A stretch of 64,000 nt of DNA from Lacipirellula limnantheis (GCF_007746075.1 NZ_CP036339.1:4245786-4309785), one strand, 5' to 3'. Positions 9,331 to 18,847 are shown, counted from the first letter of the stretch. Numbers and translations are program-made. The notes: a model not told the origin generated them from the sequence alone.

Positions 9331-10407
9331 ATGCCTCGAACCATCGAACGGCCTATTCGTGAACTGGTGCGAGGGCGGAACGTGCGCCCCTCGATCATTA
9401 ACTCGGCGACTGCGGCGCCGTTTACACTGGAGCAGGAACTCAAGGCGTTCGGGGCCTGGGCGGGGGCGCCGATCTGGGTGCCGCCGAAGGATGCGAATCG
9501 CGCCTTAGCCGAAACGATGCTGAGGGCTACCCGACCGTTCGCCTCAAAAGGCGATCGCTGGGCGGCCGTTCTCCGCAAGCATCGCAATGAATTCACGCAA
9601 GTGCGAGAGTTCGACCTGTTCGAGGCGTCTATTCGATTGCCGAAGGGTAAGTTTTACGTGACGGTCGTCGAGCGTGAGGATTTCGACAAAATCACCGACC
9701 CGATCCCCCGGTGCGTTCAGACTCGACTAGACGAGTTCATGAGCGGCCCAGGCACGAAGCCTGGCGTGAAGGTCTATTATTTGAAACCGCTGTGCGTAGA
9801 AATTGGCGACTCGTTGTCGTTCACCACGAACGAGGATTTGATGGCCGCAATCGCGGAAGTGCATGAAGACGTCTTCGCGGCGTATCGGCGACTTGCGCTT
9901 TATCGTCGGCCGTGGCAGGCCATGATTGCAGCGGTCAATGTTGGTTTGGCGGCGCCGCGGGCATTCATGAAGCATGTCGTTGCACGGCGGCGGAAAGCGA
10001 TCGAGGCTTATCATGCTCGACTCGAGTTTGAGCGACGGAAATTGGCGCTCGAGGTGGCGCGGACCCATCGCAAGCTCCGCACCGACGGGTGCACGTTCGA
10101 CGAGACGCTCGCCCTGACGACCCCGATCGATCGGAACGACGTCATTGAGCAATACTGCACGGAACAGGAGCTGTCGCAGGAGGCGCGCGAACAACTAATC
10201 TACCTAGCGGGAGAGACGCTTCCCTGGTTCGTCGCGTTGTCGCTGGCAGGTTCGTACGCGTCGGCGCTAGCGACCATGTTGCTCTGGACCCCGCCTGTGG
10301 CGGTTTGCGATCCCGCCTTCGTCGCCGAGATGCCGGATGCACGTGGGGTGCTGCTGAAAATCGGACATTTTGACGAAGTCGGCGGCGTGACGCACGTAGA
10401 GATTTAA
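9331..10407 (+). CDS. Hypothetical protein
   Basis: This 358-residue protein is not recognised. It is soluble over most of its length with a long basic helical stretch in the middle (ARRRKAIEAYHARLEFERRK) and a weakly hydrophobic segment near residue 310 (ALSLAGSYASALATMLLW). There is no signal peptide. GGGGA lies 6-10 nt before the ATG. Codon use matches neighbouring genes, which supports it being real. Upstream is the 854-bp spacer; downstream is a convergent TfoX-like gene, so it is probably transcribed alone. No function can be proposed. Confidence 0.65.
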   Translation: MPRTIERPIRELVRGRNVRPSIINSATAAPFTLEQELKAFGAWAGAPIWVPPKDANRALAETMLRATRPFASKGDRWAAVLRKHRNEFTQVREFDLFEASIRLPKGKFYVTVVEREDFDKITDPIPRCVQTRLDEFMSGPGTKPGVKVYYLKPLCVEIGDSLSFTTNEDLMAAIAEVHEDVFAAYRRLALYRRPWQAMIAAVNVGLAAPRAFMKHVVARRRKAIEAYHARLEFERRKLALEVARTHRKLRTDGCTFDETLALTTPIDRNDVIEQYCTEQELSQEAREQLIYLAGETLPWFVALSLAGSYASALATMLLWTPPVAVCDPAFVAEMPDARGVLLKIGHFDEVGGVTHVEI

Positions 10408-10478
10408 CGAGGGGTGCAACGAGATTAACTCCAGCTAGGACCATCGGGCCCATCCCCGCGGTCGCCGACGCGGCCGCA

Positions 10479-10808
10479 TTACTTGGGCGGCAACGTCTCG
10501 ACGAACTCTACTCCCCGCTCCACCCAGCTGCGAATGCTGCCCAATTGCTCAAGCCCTCCAGGACATACCAGGACCCAGCCGCGCATCACTCGCTTCACCG
10601 GACCAAAGGTCGTCACGTGCGGCTCGCGCAGCGCCGCCTCGTAGGCGTCCAGGCCAACGCGGACAATCAGCGAATCCTTCGAGACGCCAACGCACAGATT
10701 GCCGTCGAGAAAATACGCCACGCCGCCGAACATCTTCTTTTCCGAAAAGCCGCGTCGCAATGCCATCAGCGGCCGCACGCGGCGGGCGAGTTGTTCGTCG
10801 TACGGCAT
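10479..10808 (-). CDS. TfoX N-terminal-domain protein
   Basis: This 109-residue single-domain protein matches the TfoX/Sxy N-terminal family: RGFSEKKMFGGVAYFLDGN, then VSKDSLIVRVG and a C-terminal TLPPK tail. In gammaproteobacteria TfoX activates competence genes, but stand-alone N-domain proteins are widespread and mostly uncharacterised. It lacks the TfoX C-terminal domain. It is followed 87 nt earlier on the same strand by the DUF454 gene's end, so the two may be independent. Confidence 0.85.
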   Translation of the reverse strand: MPYDEQLARRVRPLMALRRGFSEKKMFGGVAYFLDGNLCVGVSKDSLIVRVGLDAYEAALREPHVTTFGPVKRVMRGWVLVCPGGLEQLGSIRSWVERGVEFVETLPPK

Positions 10809-10895
10809 CGTGGCGTCTCGCCGGCGGCAAGGGGAGGGCGGGGCGGAATCAGACGGAGGCTAAGGGAGCCGCTCGCCCGCGCTGCGCGTGCCATT

Positions 10896-11585
10896 CTACC
10901 GACCGGCGTAGGTCCGCGTCGCCGTCGGCAGCTGCCAAACGTAGCCGCCCCCTAGCAGGCCGCCGATCGCCACGATCGACTTCACCGCCAGCGAACCGCC
11001 GGGCCAAAGCAACGTTGCGCCGACAACCACCGTCAGCAACACCAGCGCCTTCACGCGAATCGGGGCGCTGATCCCGCGATGGAGGTGCCAGTCGCGCAAC
11101 ACGCCGCCGAACAGCCGGCTATCGAGCAACCGGCGATGCCACCGCCGCGACGTCCGCATCAGGCCGTAGCTCGCCGCCAGGACGAACGGCGTCGTCGGCA
11201 AGCCGGGTAGCACCACGCCGAGAAGTGCCAGGATGAGAGCAACCACCGTTAACGCGAGCAACGCGATCCGGCGCCAACCACGCGCCGGCCGCTCGGCGCG
11301 AACGCAGTACAGCGTCTCGCCCAGCGAATCGTGCCACTCGATAACGTCGCTCAGGTCGTTTGCCGCCGTTTCGACGGGGATGCCGAGCACAGCGACATCC
11401 GACTTGCGCCGGCCGCGTTGCGGCAAGATCGTCGCCTGCAGTTCACGACGGTCGATGACGACGGCTCGCACGCCTGGACGGCGCAGAATACCTGCCGCCA
11501 TGTCGCGCAAGCGCGTGACATCGTCGTTCAACTCGCGCGAAAAGCGAATCGACTGCAATGCCGCCGATGAAAGACTCGTCGACAT
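10896..11585 (-). CDS. DUF454 (YbaN-like) membrane protein with N-terminal extra domain
   Basis: The protein has 229 residues from ATG 11585. The C-terminal half is a DUF454/YbaN inner-membrane domain: a hydrophobic segment (LLALTVVALILALLGVVLPG), the family motif LPGLPTTPFVLAASYG, and two more hydrophobic helices near the end. The N-terminal half (GVRAVVIDRRELQATI) looks like a small ferredoxin-like fold of the heavy-metal-associated type, but without the CxxC pair. The frame extends to 11687, but that part reads as non-coding. Function unknown. Confidence 0.75.
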   Translation of the reverse strand: MSTSLSSAALQSIRFSRELNDDVTRLRDMAAGILRRPGVRAVVIDRRELQATILPQRGRRKSDVAVLGIPVETAANDLSDVIEWHDSLGETLYCVRAERPARGWRRIALLALTVVALILALLGVVLPGLPTTPFVLAASYGLMRTSRRWHRRLLDSRLFGGVLRDWHLHRGISAPIRVKALVLLTVVVGATLLWPGGSLAVKSIVAIGGLLGGGYVWQLPTATRTYAGR

Positions 11586-11789
11586 GGAAGGGATCACGCC
11601 GCGGGGAGGAACAGCCGCCTGGGCACATTGGAGGCTAGGTCGCCGCCAGGGCCAGTCAACTGATTTCTTCGGCTCGAAAAGCCGCAAAAAGCCAGTGAAT
11701 CGGCTTTGTTCGGCCGCGGCACGCGTTGATCCACCCTGCTTTTTCCCTAACGGACGTTCACTAGGAGCCTCTCCCTCCCAGCTGCGGGC

Positions 11790-12938
11790 CTACGGCTTCC
11801 GCTCCAGCAATTCGCTCAACTGGAAGGCTTGATACTTCTGATCGGCCGCCGGCTCGCCCTTCTCATTGGCGTTTGCCACCCAGAACTTCGTCGATTTCGG
11901 CTCGAACAGCGCGTTGTGCAAGTTCGACTTCATGGCCACAGGCCGGCTCATCAATTCGATGGCGTCTGCGGCAGTAAACTCGCCCAACTTCGCCTCGGTT
12001 CGATCGACGAGGTGGTTGTAGCGATCGCCCGCCGAGAGGAGCACCGCGTCCTTCACGGGCCGCGGCAGCAGGGGGTGGGCCGTGTTCGGTTCGACGAGAC
12101 TGAATTTGCTCGCCCCCGCCTCCATGCCTACCGCGCGGTTTGTTTTGCCGTCGGCAATCACGAAGTAATACTCGCAGGTCCGCGGCGAATCGCGGAACAC
12201 GGCAATCGCCTCGTCCAAATCGTCCGCCGACTCAAGCACCTCGCGCACCAGAAACGCCATCGGCACGCCGTTCCATTGGCCAAGCCCTTTGCCTCCCATC
12301 TCGCCAATCGAGACGTGATTGTTGTTCATCCCCGTGACCGAACCGACAAACCCGGCATAAGAAACGTTCACAAACGGGATGCCCCCCTTCGGCTTCGCGA
12401 CAATCAGCACCGCATGATCCTGCAGCTTCATGTCGACGCCATAGTCGAGCACGCGCCCATGATAGAGCGTGCCGTCTTTGGTCGCGGAGTTCATGAGCGC
12501 GAAGCCGCTGCAGTGAAAGAGCTCGGGAATGAAGTTCGCCGCCTGCACGTCGGCGACCGAGAGCCCGCTTCCTTCGGCCAGCCCTTCGATCTCTTCCCAA
12601 TACTTTTGCGGCACGTGCTTGCGCTGGATATTGACGATCTGCGAAATCACCTGGTTGGGGGTAACGCCTAGCGGTCCCAGTTCGGCGACCACAGTGTCGC
12701 CTTTCTCGTGAACCAGGAACTCAACGTTCTGGCGAATGTGATCGCCGAGCAGGTGGCCATGTTGCACGCCCATTTCACGGTGCGTCCCCTCAAGATGGAG
12801 CACCAGGTAGCCGTCGATCTCTTCAAGCCAGCCGGCGCCGTAGCGTCCGAGGGTCTTCGCATCGGCAGTTGATGCCGCGACCGACAGCACCATCGCCCAA
12901 CAAACGCCTAACACTCGCAGTAACATGGCACGGCCCAT
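11790..12938 (-). CDS. Secreted C45-type acyltransferase/peptidase (Ntn hydrolase)
   Basis: The protein has 382 residues from ATG 12938, which has AAGGAG 6 nt upstream. A signal peptide (LLRVLGVCWAMVLSVAAS, cut near ADA) indicates export. The core resembles acyl-CoA:6-APA acyltransferase/choloylglycine hydrolase-like Ntn enzymes. HREMGVQHGHLLGDHI precedes a candidate nucleophile Cys in FHCSGFALMNSATKDG, followed by LYHGRVLDYG. In this family the Cys becomes N-terminal after self-cleavage. The likely reaction is amide hydrolysis or acyl transfer; the substrate is unknown. It stands alone between convergent or unrelated genes. Confidence 0.78.
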   Translation of the reverse strand: MGRAMLLRVLGVCWAMVLSVAASTADAKTLGRYGAGWLEEIDGYLVLHLEGTHREMGVQHGHLLGDHIRQNVEFLVHEKGDTVVAELGPLGVTPNQVISQIVNIQRKHVPQKYWEEIEGLAEGSGLSVADVQAANFIPELFHCSGFALMNSATKDGTLYHGRVLDYGVDMKLQDHAVLIVAKPKGGIPFVNVSYAGFVGSVTGMNNNHVSIGEMGGKGLGQWNGVPMAFLVREVLESADDLDEAIAVFRDSPRTCEYYFVIADGKTNRAVGMEAGASKFSLVEPNTAHPLLPRPVKDAVLLSAGDRYNHLVDRTEAKLGEFTAADAIELMSRPVAMKSNLHNALFEPKSTKFWVANANEKGEPAADQKYQAFQLSELLERKP

Positions 12939-13135
12939 GACGGCTCCTTTATTTTGAAGAGGGCGAAAGCGTTTGGCTGGAACTGGAAGAAGACAAGCAG
13001 CCACCCGCATCATACATCAACCCGGCCGCCCATTCCCACTCCAATGCGGCGAACGTCTGGACATTTGCGTCTGCCAGCCTCAGTTGCGCCCCTTCGGCGG
13101 CATGGAACGTGGCGGCGCCGGTCCCGTGCCGGCAG

Positions 13136-14314
13136 CTAGTTTAGCGCCGGCAGCGCATCGACGGGCCGCAGCGTCGGCGTCCCGCGGGCCTTCTGCTCTT
13201 TTTGGTGCGCAAGCTCGCGCAGCGTGATGAAGCGGTGCTGGCCGCCGGTTCCCTCGGCCAACTGAATCAGCGAGCAAGTCTCGCGGATCTCGAAACAGAA
13301 GTGGATCACGTTGATCTTGATCTTTTCCTTCTTGCAGTGCCGAATCAAACGACGGACCTCGCTCGGCGACAGGTCGTCCTTCGCCTCGCCGTCGGTCATC
13401 AGGAAGATCATGTCCGGATGGCACTGCAGCGCGTTATCCAGCGCAATCGAATGATTGGTGTTCGCCTCGGCCTTCATGCCGTAAACGAACGATTTGGCGA
13501 GTTCCTTGTTCGCATAGTTCGCCGTGTACATCGTCGGCGAACCGCCGAACATCACCGCGATGTCGTTGTAGAAAACAATTTGGAACCGGCATCCTTCGTT
13601 GAGGTCGCCGAGGCTGCGGATCAGCTCGTTCTTGGCGGCTTCCAGCGGCGTGACCGTGAGGCTGTTATCGCCGTCGACCTGATAGGTGAAGACCGAGTTC
13701 ATGCTCTGCGAGCGGTCGAAGGCGTAGACGAAGTTGCCCCCTTCGCCGGCCAGTCCGAACATGCTCGTGTACGCATGGCCGGGGCCCGACCCGTCGCCCG
13801 TGCCGGTCCCTTTGCCCGCGCCATGGCCGCCGCCGGAGCCCGTGCCCGACCCGCCGTCGCCCGTACCATTTCCCGGAACCGTCCCGCCGCCGGCAATCGT
13901 GCCGCCGCTGGCCGCCAGCAGCGACGCCGCATCAACGCCAACCGAGTCGCCCGTAACATCGGTTGCCATCGAGTCGATTTGCGGATCGACCAGATCACTC
14001 AGCGAAGGGGCCTCCAGCGGCACTTCCTCAGCCCCGGCAGACATCGACGCAACTTCCGCCTCGAGTTGGGCATCGAGCGGCTGACCCAACCCGTCGCCGC
14101 CGTTACCGCCGCCGCCCGCGTCAAAATCGGTCAGCCCAGGGTCGGCCGCATAGTTGAGCGTCAGTTCAACTCCCTTTTCCTTCGGCACTGTTTGAATCAA
14201 CAGGCCCAGCACCAGGATCAGCCCCATGTGGGTGATCAGCGACACAAGCCACGACGGCAGCGATTCGACGTCGAACCACGAGTGCGGCGGCGGCAAGGTT
14301 TCCGTGTCGTTCAT
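13136..14314 (-). CDS. Membrane-anchored VWA-domain protein of an ExbBD operon
   Basis: The protein has 392 residues from ATG 14314. A transmembrane helix (WLVSLITHMGLILVLGLLI) spans about residues 22-40. Then comes a Gly/Ser-rich low-complexity linker (about 66-180) and a von Willebrand A domain with MIDAS motif DRSQS at 200-204 and TDGEA near 307-311. The layout (single N-terminal helix, flexible linker, folded periplasmic domain) is that of TonB or TolA, but with VWA replacing the usual C-terminal domain. It follows exbB and exbD on the same strand, 77 nt after exbD, so it is probably driven by that motor. Confidence 0.85.
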   Translation of the reverse strand: MNDTETLPPPHSWFDVESLPSWLVSLITHMGLILVLGLLIQTVPKEKGVELTLNYAADPGLTDFDAGGGGNGGDGLGQPLDAQLEAEVASMSAGAEEVPLEAPSLSDLVDPQIDSMATDVTGDSVGVDAASLLAASGGTIAGGGTVPGNGTGDGGSGTGSGGGHGAGKGTGTGDGSGPGHAYTSMFGLAGEGGNFVYAFDRSQSMNSVFTYQVDGDNSLTVTPLEAAKNELIRSLGDLNEGCRFQIVFYNDIAVMFGGSPTMYTANYANKELAKSFVYGMKAEANTNHSIALDNALQCHPDMIFLMTDGEAKDDLSPSEVRRLIRHCKKEKIKINVIHFCFEIRETCSLIQLAEGTGGQHRFITLRELAHQKEQKARGTPTLRPVDALPALN

Positions 14315-14391
14315 CAAACTACTGGTGATGCAAATGCAGGCAAACGACCGGCTTCCTGCCAAGCGAATGGATGCGGTTCATTCAACCGCGA

Positions 14392-14832
14392 CTACTGAAC
14401 ATGTTTGGTATCGACCGCGATCTTCTTCAGGCCCAACTCGTGCAACAAATCCATCACGCGAATCACTTCTCCATAAGGAATCGCCCGGTCGGCGGCTAGA
14501 TTCACCCGCTGATCGTCGCGCACCAATCCGAGTTCCTCGATCAGCTGCTTGAGCCCGTCGGCGTCGGTTTGACGTTCGTTCAGAAAAATCTGCATCGAGC
14601 CGTCATCGCCGCGTCGGACCGAGACGGTGATCGGCGGCAGTTCGCTCGCTTGCTCCACCGACCCTGATTCCGGCAGATCGACCTTGATCGGCGCCGAGGC
14701 CACGATGGCCGGCACGGTGATCATGAACACGATCAGCAGCACCAGCACCACGTCCACCAACGGCGTGACATTGATGTCGCTCATCACGGCATCGTCTTCG
14801 TCGGAGAATCCGGAACCTGCTGATGCGCCCAT
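14392..14832 (-). CDS. exbD: ExbD/TolR biopolymer transport protein
   Basis: This 146-residue protein has one transmembrane helix (about residues 26-47). The conserved proton-carrying Asp is in NVTPLVDVVLVLLIVFM. The periplasmic domain follows ExbD/TolR (PITVSVRRGDDG, then DQRVNLAADRAIPYGEVI). Together with ExbB it forms a proton-driven motor that energises a partner protein. It is encoded between exbB (72 nt upstream) and the VWA protein. Confidence 0.93.
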   Translation of the reverse strand: MGASAGSGFSDEDDAVMSDINVTPLVDVVLVLLIVFMITVPAIVASAPIKVDLPESGSVEQASELPPITVSVRRGDDGSMQIFLNERQTDADGLKQLIEELGLVRDDQRVNLAADRAIPYGEVIRVMDLLHELGLKKIAVDTKHVQ

Positions 14833-14904
14833 AATTCTCGATCCGCAAGTAAGGGTGAAGGACTTCGAAGCGGTCGACGACTCGAAACACTCTTGATCCG
14901 CTGA

Positions 14905-15591
14905 CTAGACGCGCCCAGCGACGGCCGGCGGAGCCAGCGGCGCCTCGCCGCCTGCCTTCCGGCCTTCAACGCGAACGTTCGCCAGCACCAAATGGGCGAG
15001 CGAATCGACGTTCGCCATGGTATTGCGCACCCGCCGTTGCAGCAGATTAAACGCCACAACCGCCGGGATGGCGACGAACAGTCCCACGGCGGTGGCGACC
15101 AACGCTTCGAACACGCCCGCCATCACCGCGTTCGGATCGCCCGCTCCGCCAGCCGCGCCCCCAGCCAAATCGTGAGCCGCCTTGACGATGCCAAGCACCG
15201 TACCGAGGAGCCCAATGAACGGCGCATTACTGCCGATGGTCGCCAGGATTGATAAGCGGGCGTCCACGACGGGCCGCAGCCGAGACTTCGCCGCCAACAT
15301 CGCCTCGCCGCAAGCGGTCGCCCCGCGCCGCAAGGCGGGCAGCCCCGCCGCGACAACGGCGCACTCAATTGCTTCCGATCCCTTGACCAGGTCGAACGCC
15401 CCGCGGACGTCGCCCGCCTGCAGCAGCTTTTCCAGTTCCTCGCCCAGGGCGTCGGCGTCGATCCGACGGACATAAAAGTAGATGCAGCGATCAACGATCA
15501 AGGCGACGCTGATCACGCTCAGCAACACCAAGACCCACAGCACCCACTCGGCGCCGACGAGCGTCAATCTCAATAGGACTGAAGTTAGCAT
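14905..15591 (-). CDS. exbB: MotA/TolQ/ExbB proton channel family protein
   Basis: This 228-residue protein has three hydrophobic segments: an N-terminal helix (WVLWVLVLLSVISVALIV) and a pair in the C-terminal half (NAPFIGLLGTVLGIVKAAHD and VATAVGLFVAIPAVVAFNLL) that carry the family signature. It is the pentameric stator of the ExbBD motor. It is first in a three-gene operon with exbD and the VWA gene. GGAG lies about 13 nt before the ATG. Confidence 0.93.
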   Translation of the reverse strand: MLTSVLLRLTLVGAEWVLWVLVLLSVISVALIVDRCIYFYVRRIDADALGEELEKLLQAGDVRGAFDLVKGSEAIECAVVAAGLPALRRGATACGEAMLAAKSRLRPVVDARLSILATIGSNAPFIGLLGTVLGIVKAAHDLAGGAAGGAGDPNAVMAGVFEALVATAVGLFVAIPAVVAFNLLQRRVRNTMANVDSLAHLVLANVRVEGRKAGGEAPLAPPAVAGRV

Positions 15592-16156
15592 ACCGACACG
15601 TCACTCCGATTCGGGTACTGCAAGGCGTCGCCTCGCAGAAGTCGCTTCTCTGTTCCTCTCGACCCGTCGCGGCGCCGCAGTCGTTGCCGCCGCGCCGCCT
15701 CGATGCCGTCGTTCGATCAATCAACGTCTCCGCGTGGAGCGGATCGGGCAGGACCTTCTTGCTGGTGAAGGCGCATCCGCTCTTGCGTTCGGCCCCTTCG
15801 CGGCTTCGCTCGCCAATCGCTGAGAGTTCCGGGTTGCTCAGCGAAAAAGCACGCGACATGCGCAGCGGCCGCCGGCGAAAACCGGTGACGCAATCCCCGC
15901 AGCCATGATCGCATTTTAGTCGTCGCGAAACAGGGCGGCAAACGAATTCGCCCCGCGACAGACGCCCTGCCGCCGGCTCCCGACTACAACCTCTACAGGC
16001 TGCAGGACCGCTAATCCAGGGAACCAAAGCCTCGCCAGCGGCGCTCAGCCGTAACCCAGGGCGACGCCCGGTTGCTCCCTCAACGGCACGCGATAGCCCG
16101 CGGGCCAGCGTCGTTAGCGACGACCGGAGCGCGACTTCGTAGGCGCCCCGCCGGGC
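15592..16156. other. 565-bp intergenic region without a recognisable gene
   Basis: This lies between the 5' end of exbB and the 3' end of the PEP-CTERM gene, both on the minus strand. It must contain the exbB promoter. Frames present on either strand show no motif and biased composition. No repeat or terminator stands out. Confidence 0.5.
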
Positions 16157-18847
16157 CTACCGCTGCCGCAATCGGAAGCCCAGCGGCAGCAGCGCGCCCA
16201 GGGCCAGCAGCAGGCAATTCGGTTCCGGAACAGCTCCGGTTGTTGGCGAGGCGAACGACGTCGGCTGACCAAAGCCGCGCTGCCACGCCATGAAATCGGC
16301 CCCGTCCACGTCGCCGTCGCCATCGGCGTCGCCTTGAGCTTTGGTCGCGCCGGTCGTCTTGCCAAAGCCCGCTTTCCAGCCATTGAGGTCATTCGCGTCG
16401 ACGAATCCATTGCCGTCGAAATCGCCGTTGACCGTCGGCGCGACGACGCGGAGCGTGCCGTTCACATAGAGTTGCGAAGTATCCCAAGAGGCTCCCGGCA
16501 ACGTCGGCAACGCGACGCTCGAAAACTGGCCGCTCAAGGAACCCCAATTCAGGATGTCGAAGGTCTGGCCGATCAACGGCGTGAAGCCATTGATCAGCGA
16601 GACTTCCAGCGCACTGTTCGTCGAGAAGGCGCCGGCGATGTTCAGTGCGTCGTACTGCGCGCCGCGAGTCGTGCCGCCTAACTCGATCTTGAGCGTCGCT
16701 GATGGAGCAAGAGTCACGTTACCGCCGTACGAAACCAGCGCCGGACTATTGCCCGGGATAATGGGGCCGGCATACTCGACCGTTCCGCCGCCCGTGAAAC
16801 TGCCGATGCCGGCCTGACTGCCTAGGAAAACGGTCGTCGACCCCGTCGCGGTGAGGACCGTTCCGCCATTCAAGAAGTCGCCGTAAAAGCTCGACGTCGA
16901 GTTGCCGACCGTCGACACCTGACCCAATAGATTAAGGACGTTGCCTATGATATCTGTGTTGCCGCCGCTGAACGCCATGAAGCCTTCGTTAAGGATGCCG
17001 CCGTCAGCGATAATTGTCCCGCGTCCGGAGATGCCGCCCGTCAGCGCGACGTTCGTCACTCCCTGGGTGAACTCGATCGTTCCGCCCAGCAAGCTGATGT
17101 TACCGGCGTTGTTGTTCGTCGCACCGATGTAACGCTGCGAGTCGCCTTCCATCACACGGATGACGCCCCCAGGCTGGTTACTAAGATTCGCGTCAACCGT
17201 TCCGGAGCCGACGATCCGACCCAGATTGGTCAGCGTCGGCGAGACGATCGAACTGCCGAGGTTCAACAACTGCACTTCGGCGCCCGCAGCATTGCTGAAC
17301 GCAGTAGCCGCTCGAATGCTTGCACCGTTGACGGCGACTACTCCCGACAGATTCTGGAACGCCCCGCCCATCTCGAGGTTCGTACTGCGAATCAGCATTC
17401 CGCGGCCCGCTTTCTGGAATGTTCCGGTTCCAGTGATCGAACCGGTGAAGTCGAAGTTGACCGTGGCGTCGCTGGCCAGGGCCACCGTCCCGCCGGCGTC
17501 GAGTTCCAATCTGCCGCTCCCGGTCAACTTCGCAACGGTTTGCTTAAACGCTCCCGTTTGAAAGATGCCCGTGGCTTCGATCGCAAGATGAGCGTTCGCC
17601 GCCAATGGTTCGTTGACGCCGAGCCGCGCATAACCCGACGCGACCCCTGATTGATTCGTGCCAACCTGCAGGTCGCGATCAATGATGTACTTCAGAATGG
17701 CACCCGCGCTCGTGCCTGATCCGTTCACGACGATCGGTCCGCCATCCAAAGTGATGTTCTGCGTCGTCACGATCGGCAGCGACGGTCGCAGCACAATTTG
17801 CCCCGCGCCGCCTTTGGTTCCAATTGGCAGCACAGGGTTTGGATTGTTAACCGGTGGTGCAATCGTGCCGCCAGCCGCTGAAAGCCCCGAACTGGCGAAG
17901 GTCGTTGCAATCGGAACGCCGCGCGACGCGGGGTCGGAACTCTGCAGTCCGTCGATAATGATCTTGCCGCCACCGCCGCCGCCGCCCTGATAGGTCGCGT
18001 CGCCGCCGATCGCGGTGAAGGCTTGCCGAGGCAGCGGGATCACTTGCTTTGCATGAAGGTAGATCTGGCCCCCTGCGCCGCCACCGCCGCTACCGGAGCC
18101 ACCCGTTGATCCAGCGCCGCCGTTAGCCGTGATCACTGGCGTGTATTCCTCGAACAGATCCAATTCAACGTTAAAGGCAATCGTATCCACCGCACCGAGC
18201 TCAATCGCCCCGCCGCCGCCGCCGCCGCTAGCGAACCCGCCGCCGCCGCCGCCGCCGCCGCCCACCAGCAAGTTGGAAACGTTCGCCGACCCGCCCGCTC
18301 CGCCGCCCGTCCCGGTGCCAGTTCCGCCCGCGCCGCCGTTGCCGCCGCCGCCGCCGCCGCCTGAGACGCCTGCCGAGCCGGCGCTGGGCCCAGTGCCGGC
18401 CTGTCCGTTGGCGCCTCCCGCGCCGCCGCCAACGCCTGGCGTTCTCGTTCCCGACAACGGGTTCGACTCGACGACGCCGCCGTTAATCGCGACCGGAATC
18501 ATCGTAATGTTCTGGTGCGAAAGAATCGCCACCGGGTTCGCCCCAGTGTTCGACCCAGTGATCGTCAGCTCCCTAGCCTTTCCGCCAAGGTCCACATTGG
18601 TAAACGTGAACACCGCGATGGCAGGCCCGCCCGCCTGCGGCGTCATCACCGCGTTGTAGACTGTCGTCCCGTAAGTGAACTGCGCGCTGATCCCGGTGGT
18701 GACGATCGTCGCCGTCGCCGTCCCCTCCAGAATAGGGTTCAGCCCCAAGCCGCTATCGAGCGGGGCGTAGCTCAACGGGTTGAGTTGGGCCAGCGCCAAA
18801 CCGGGCGTCATGACCAACACGGCAAGTGTAGCGACGATCCTTCGCAT
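16157..18847 (-). CDS. Glycine-rich PEP-CTERM surface protein with dockerin-like repeats
   Basis: The protein has 896 residues from ATG 18847 (GGAGAG upstream). A signal peptide (IVATLAVLVMTPGLALAQ) is followed by a beta-rich domain, then several poly-glycine runs (about residues 125-220, 250-300), then long beta-helix/autotransporter-like repeats (NLGRIVGSGTVDANLSN and similar). Near the C-terminus are two EF-hand-like dockerin type I repeats (GDFDGNGFVDANDLNGW, DADGDGDVDGADFMAW). The end is a PEP-CTERM sorting signal: VPEP, a hydrophobic helix and RLRQR. It is probably exported, cut by an exosortase and displayed outside. Ligand unknown. Confidence 0.88.
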   Translation of the reverse strand: MRRIVATLAVLVMTPGLALAQLNPLSYAPLDSGLGLNPILEGTATATIVTTGISAQFTYGTTVYNAVMTPQAGGPAIAVFTFTNVDLGGKARELTITGSNTGANPVAILSHQNITMIPVAINGGVVESNPLSGTRTPGVGGGAGGANGQAGTGPSAGSAGVSGGGGGGGNGGAGGTGTGTGGGAGGSANVSNLLVGGGGGGGGGFASGGGGGGAIELGAVDTIAFNVELDLFEEYTPVITANGGAGSTGGSGSGGGGAGGQIYLHAKQVIPLPRQAFTAIGGDATYQGGGGGGGKIIIDGLQSSDPASRGVPIATTFASSGLSAAGGTIAPPVNNPNPVLPIGTKGGAGQIVLRPSLPIVTTQNITLDGGPIVVNGSGTSAGAILKYIIDRDLQVGTNQSGVASGYARLGVNEPLAANAHLAIEATGIFQTGAFKQTVAKLTGSGRLELDAGGTVALASDATVNFDFTGSITGTGTFQKAGRGMLIRSTNLEMGGAFQNLSGVVAVNGASIRAATAFSNAAGAEVQLLNLGSSIVSPTLTNLGRIVGSGTVDANLSNQPGGVIRVMEGDSQRYIGATNNNAGNISLLGGTIEFTQGVTNVALTGGISGRGTIIADGGILNEGFMAFSGGNTDIIGNVLNLLGQVSTVGNSTSSFYGDFLNGGTVLTATGSTTVFLGSQAGIGSFTGGGTVEYAGPIIPGNSPALVSYGGNVTLAPSATLKIELGGTTRGAQYDALNIAGAFSTNSALEVSLINGFTPLIGQTFDILNWGSLSGQFSSVALPTLPGASWDTSQLYVNGTLRVVAPTVNGDFDGNGFVDANDLNGWKAGFGKTTGATKAQGDADGDGDVDGADFMAWQRGFGQPTSFASPTTGAVPEPNCLLLALGALLPLGFRLRQR

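Noticed and set aside
13202-14398. Forward 398-codon frame opposite the VWA gene
   Set aside because: Arg-rich antisense shadow produced by GC-rich third positions; the reverse frame has a transmembrane helix, MIDAS motif and operon context.
18129-18659. Forward proline-rich 176-codon frame
   Set aside because: Antisense to the poly-Gly region; Pro runs are simply the complement of GGC repeats.
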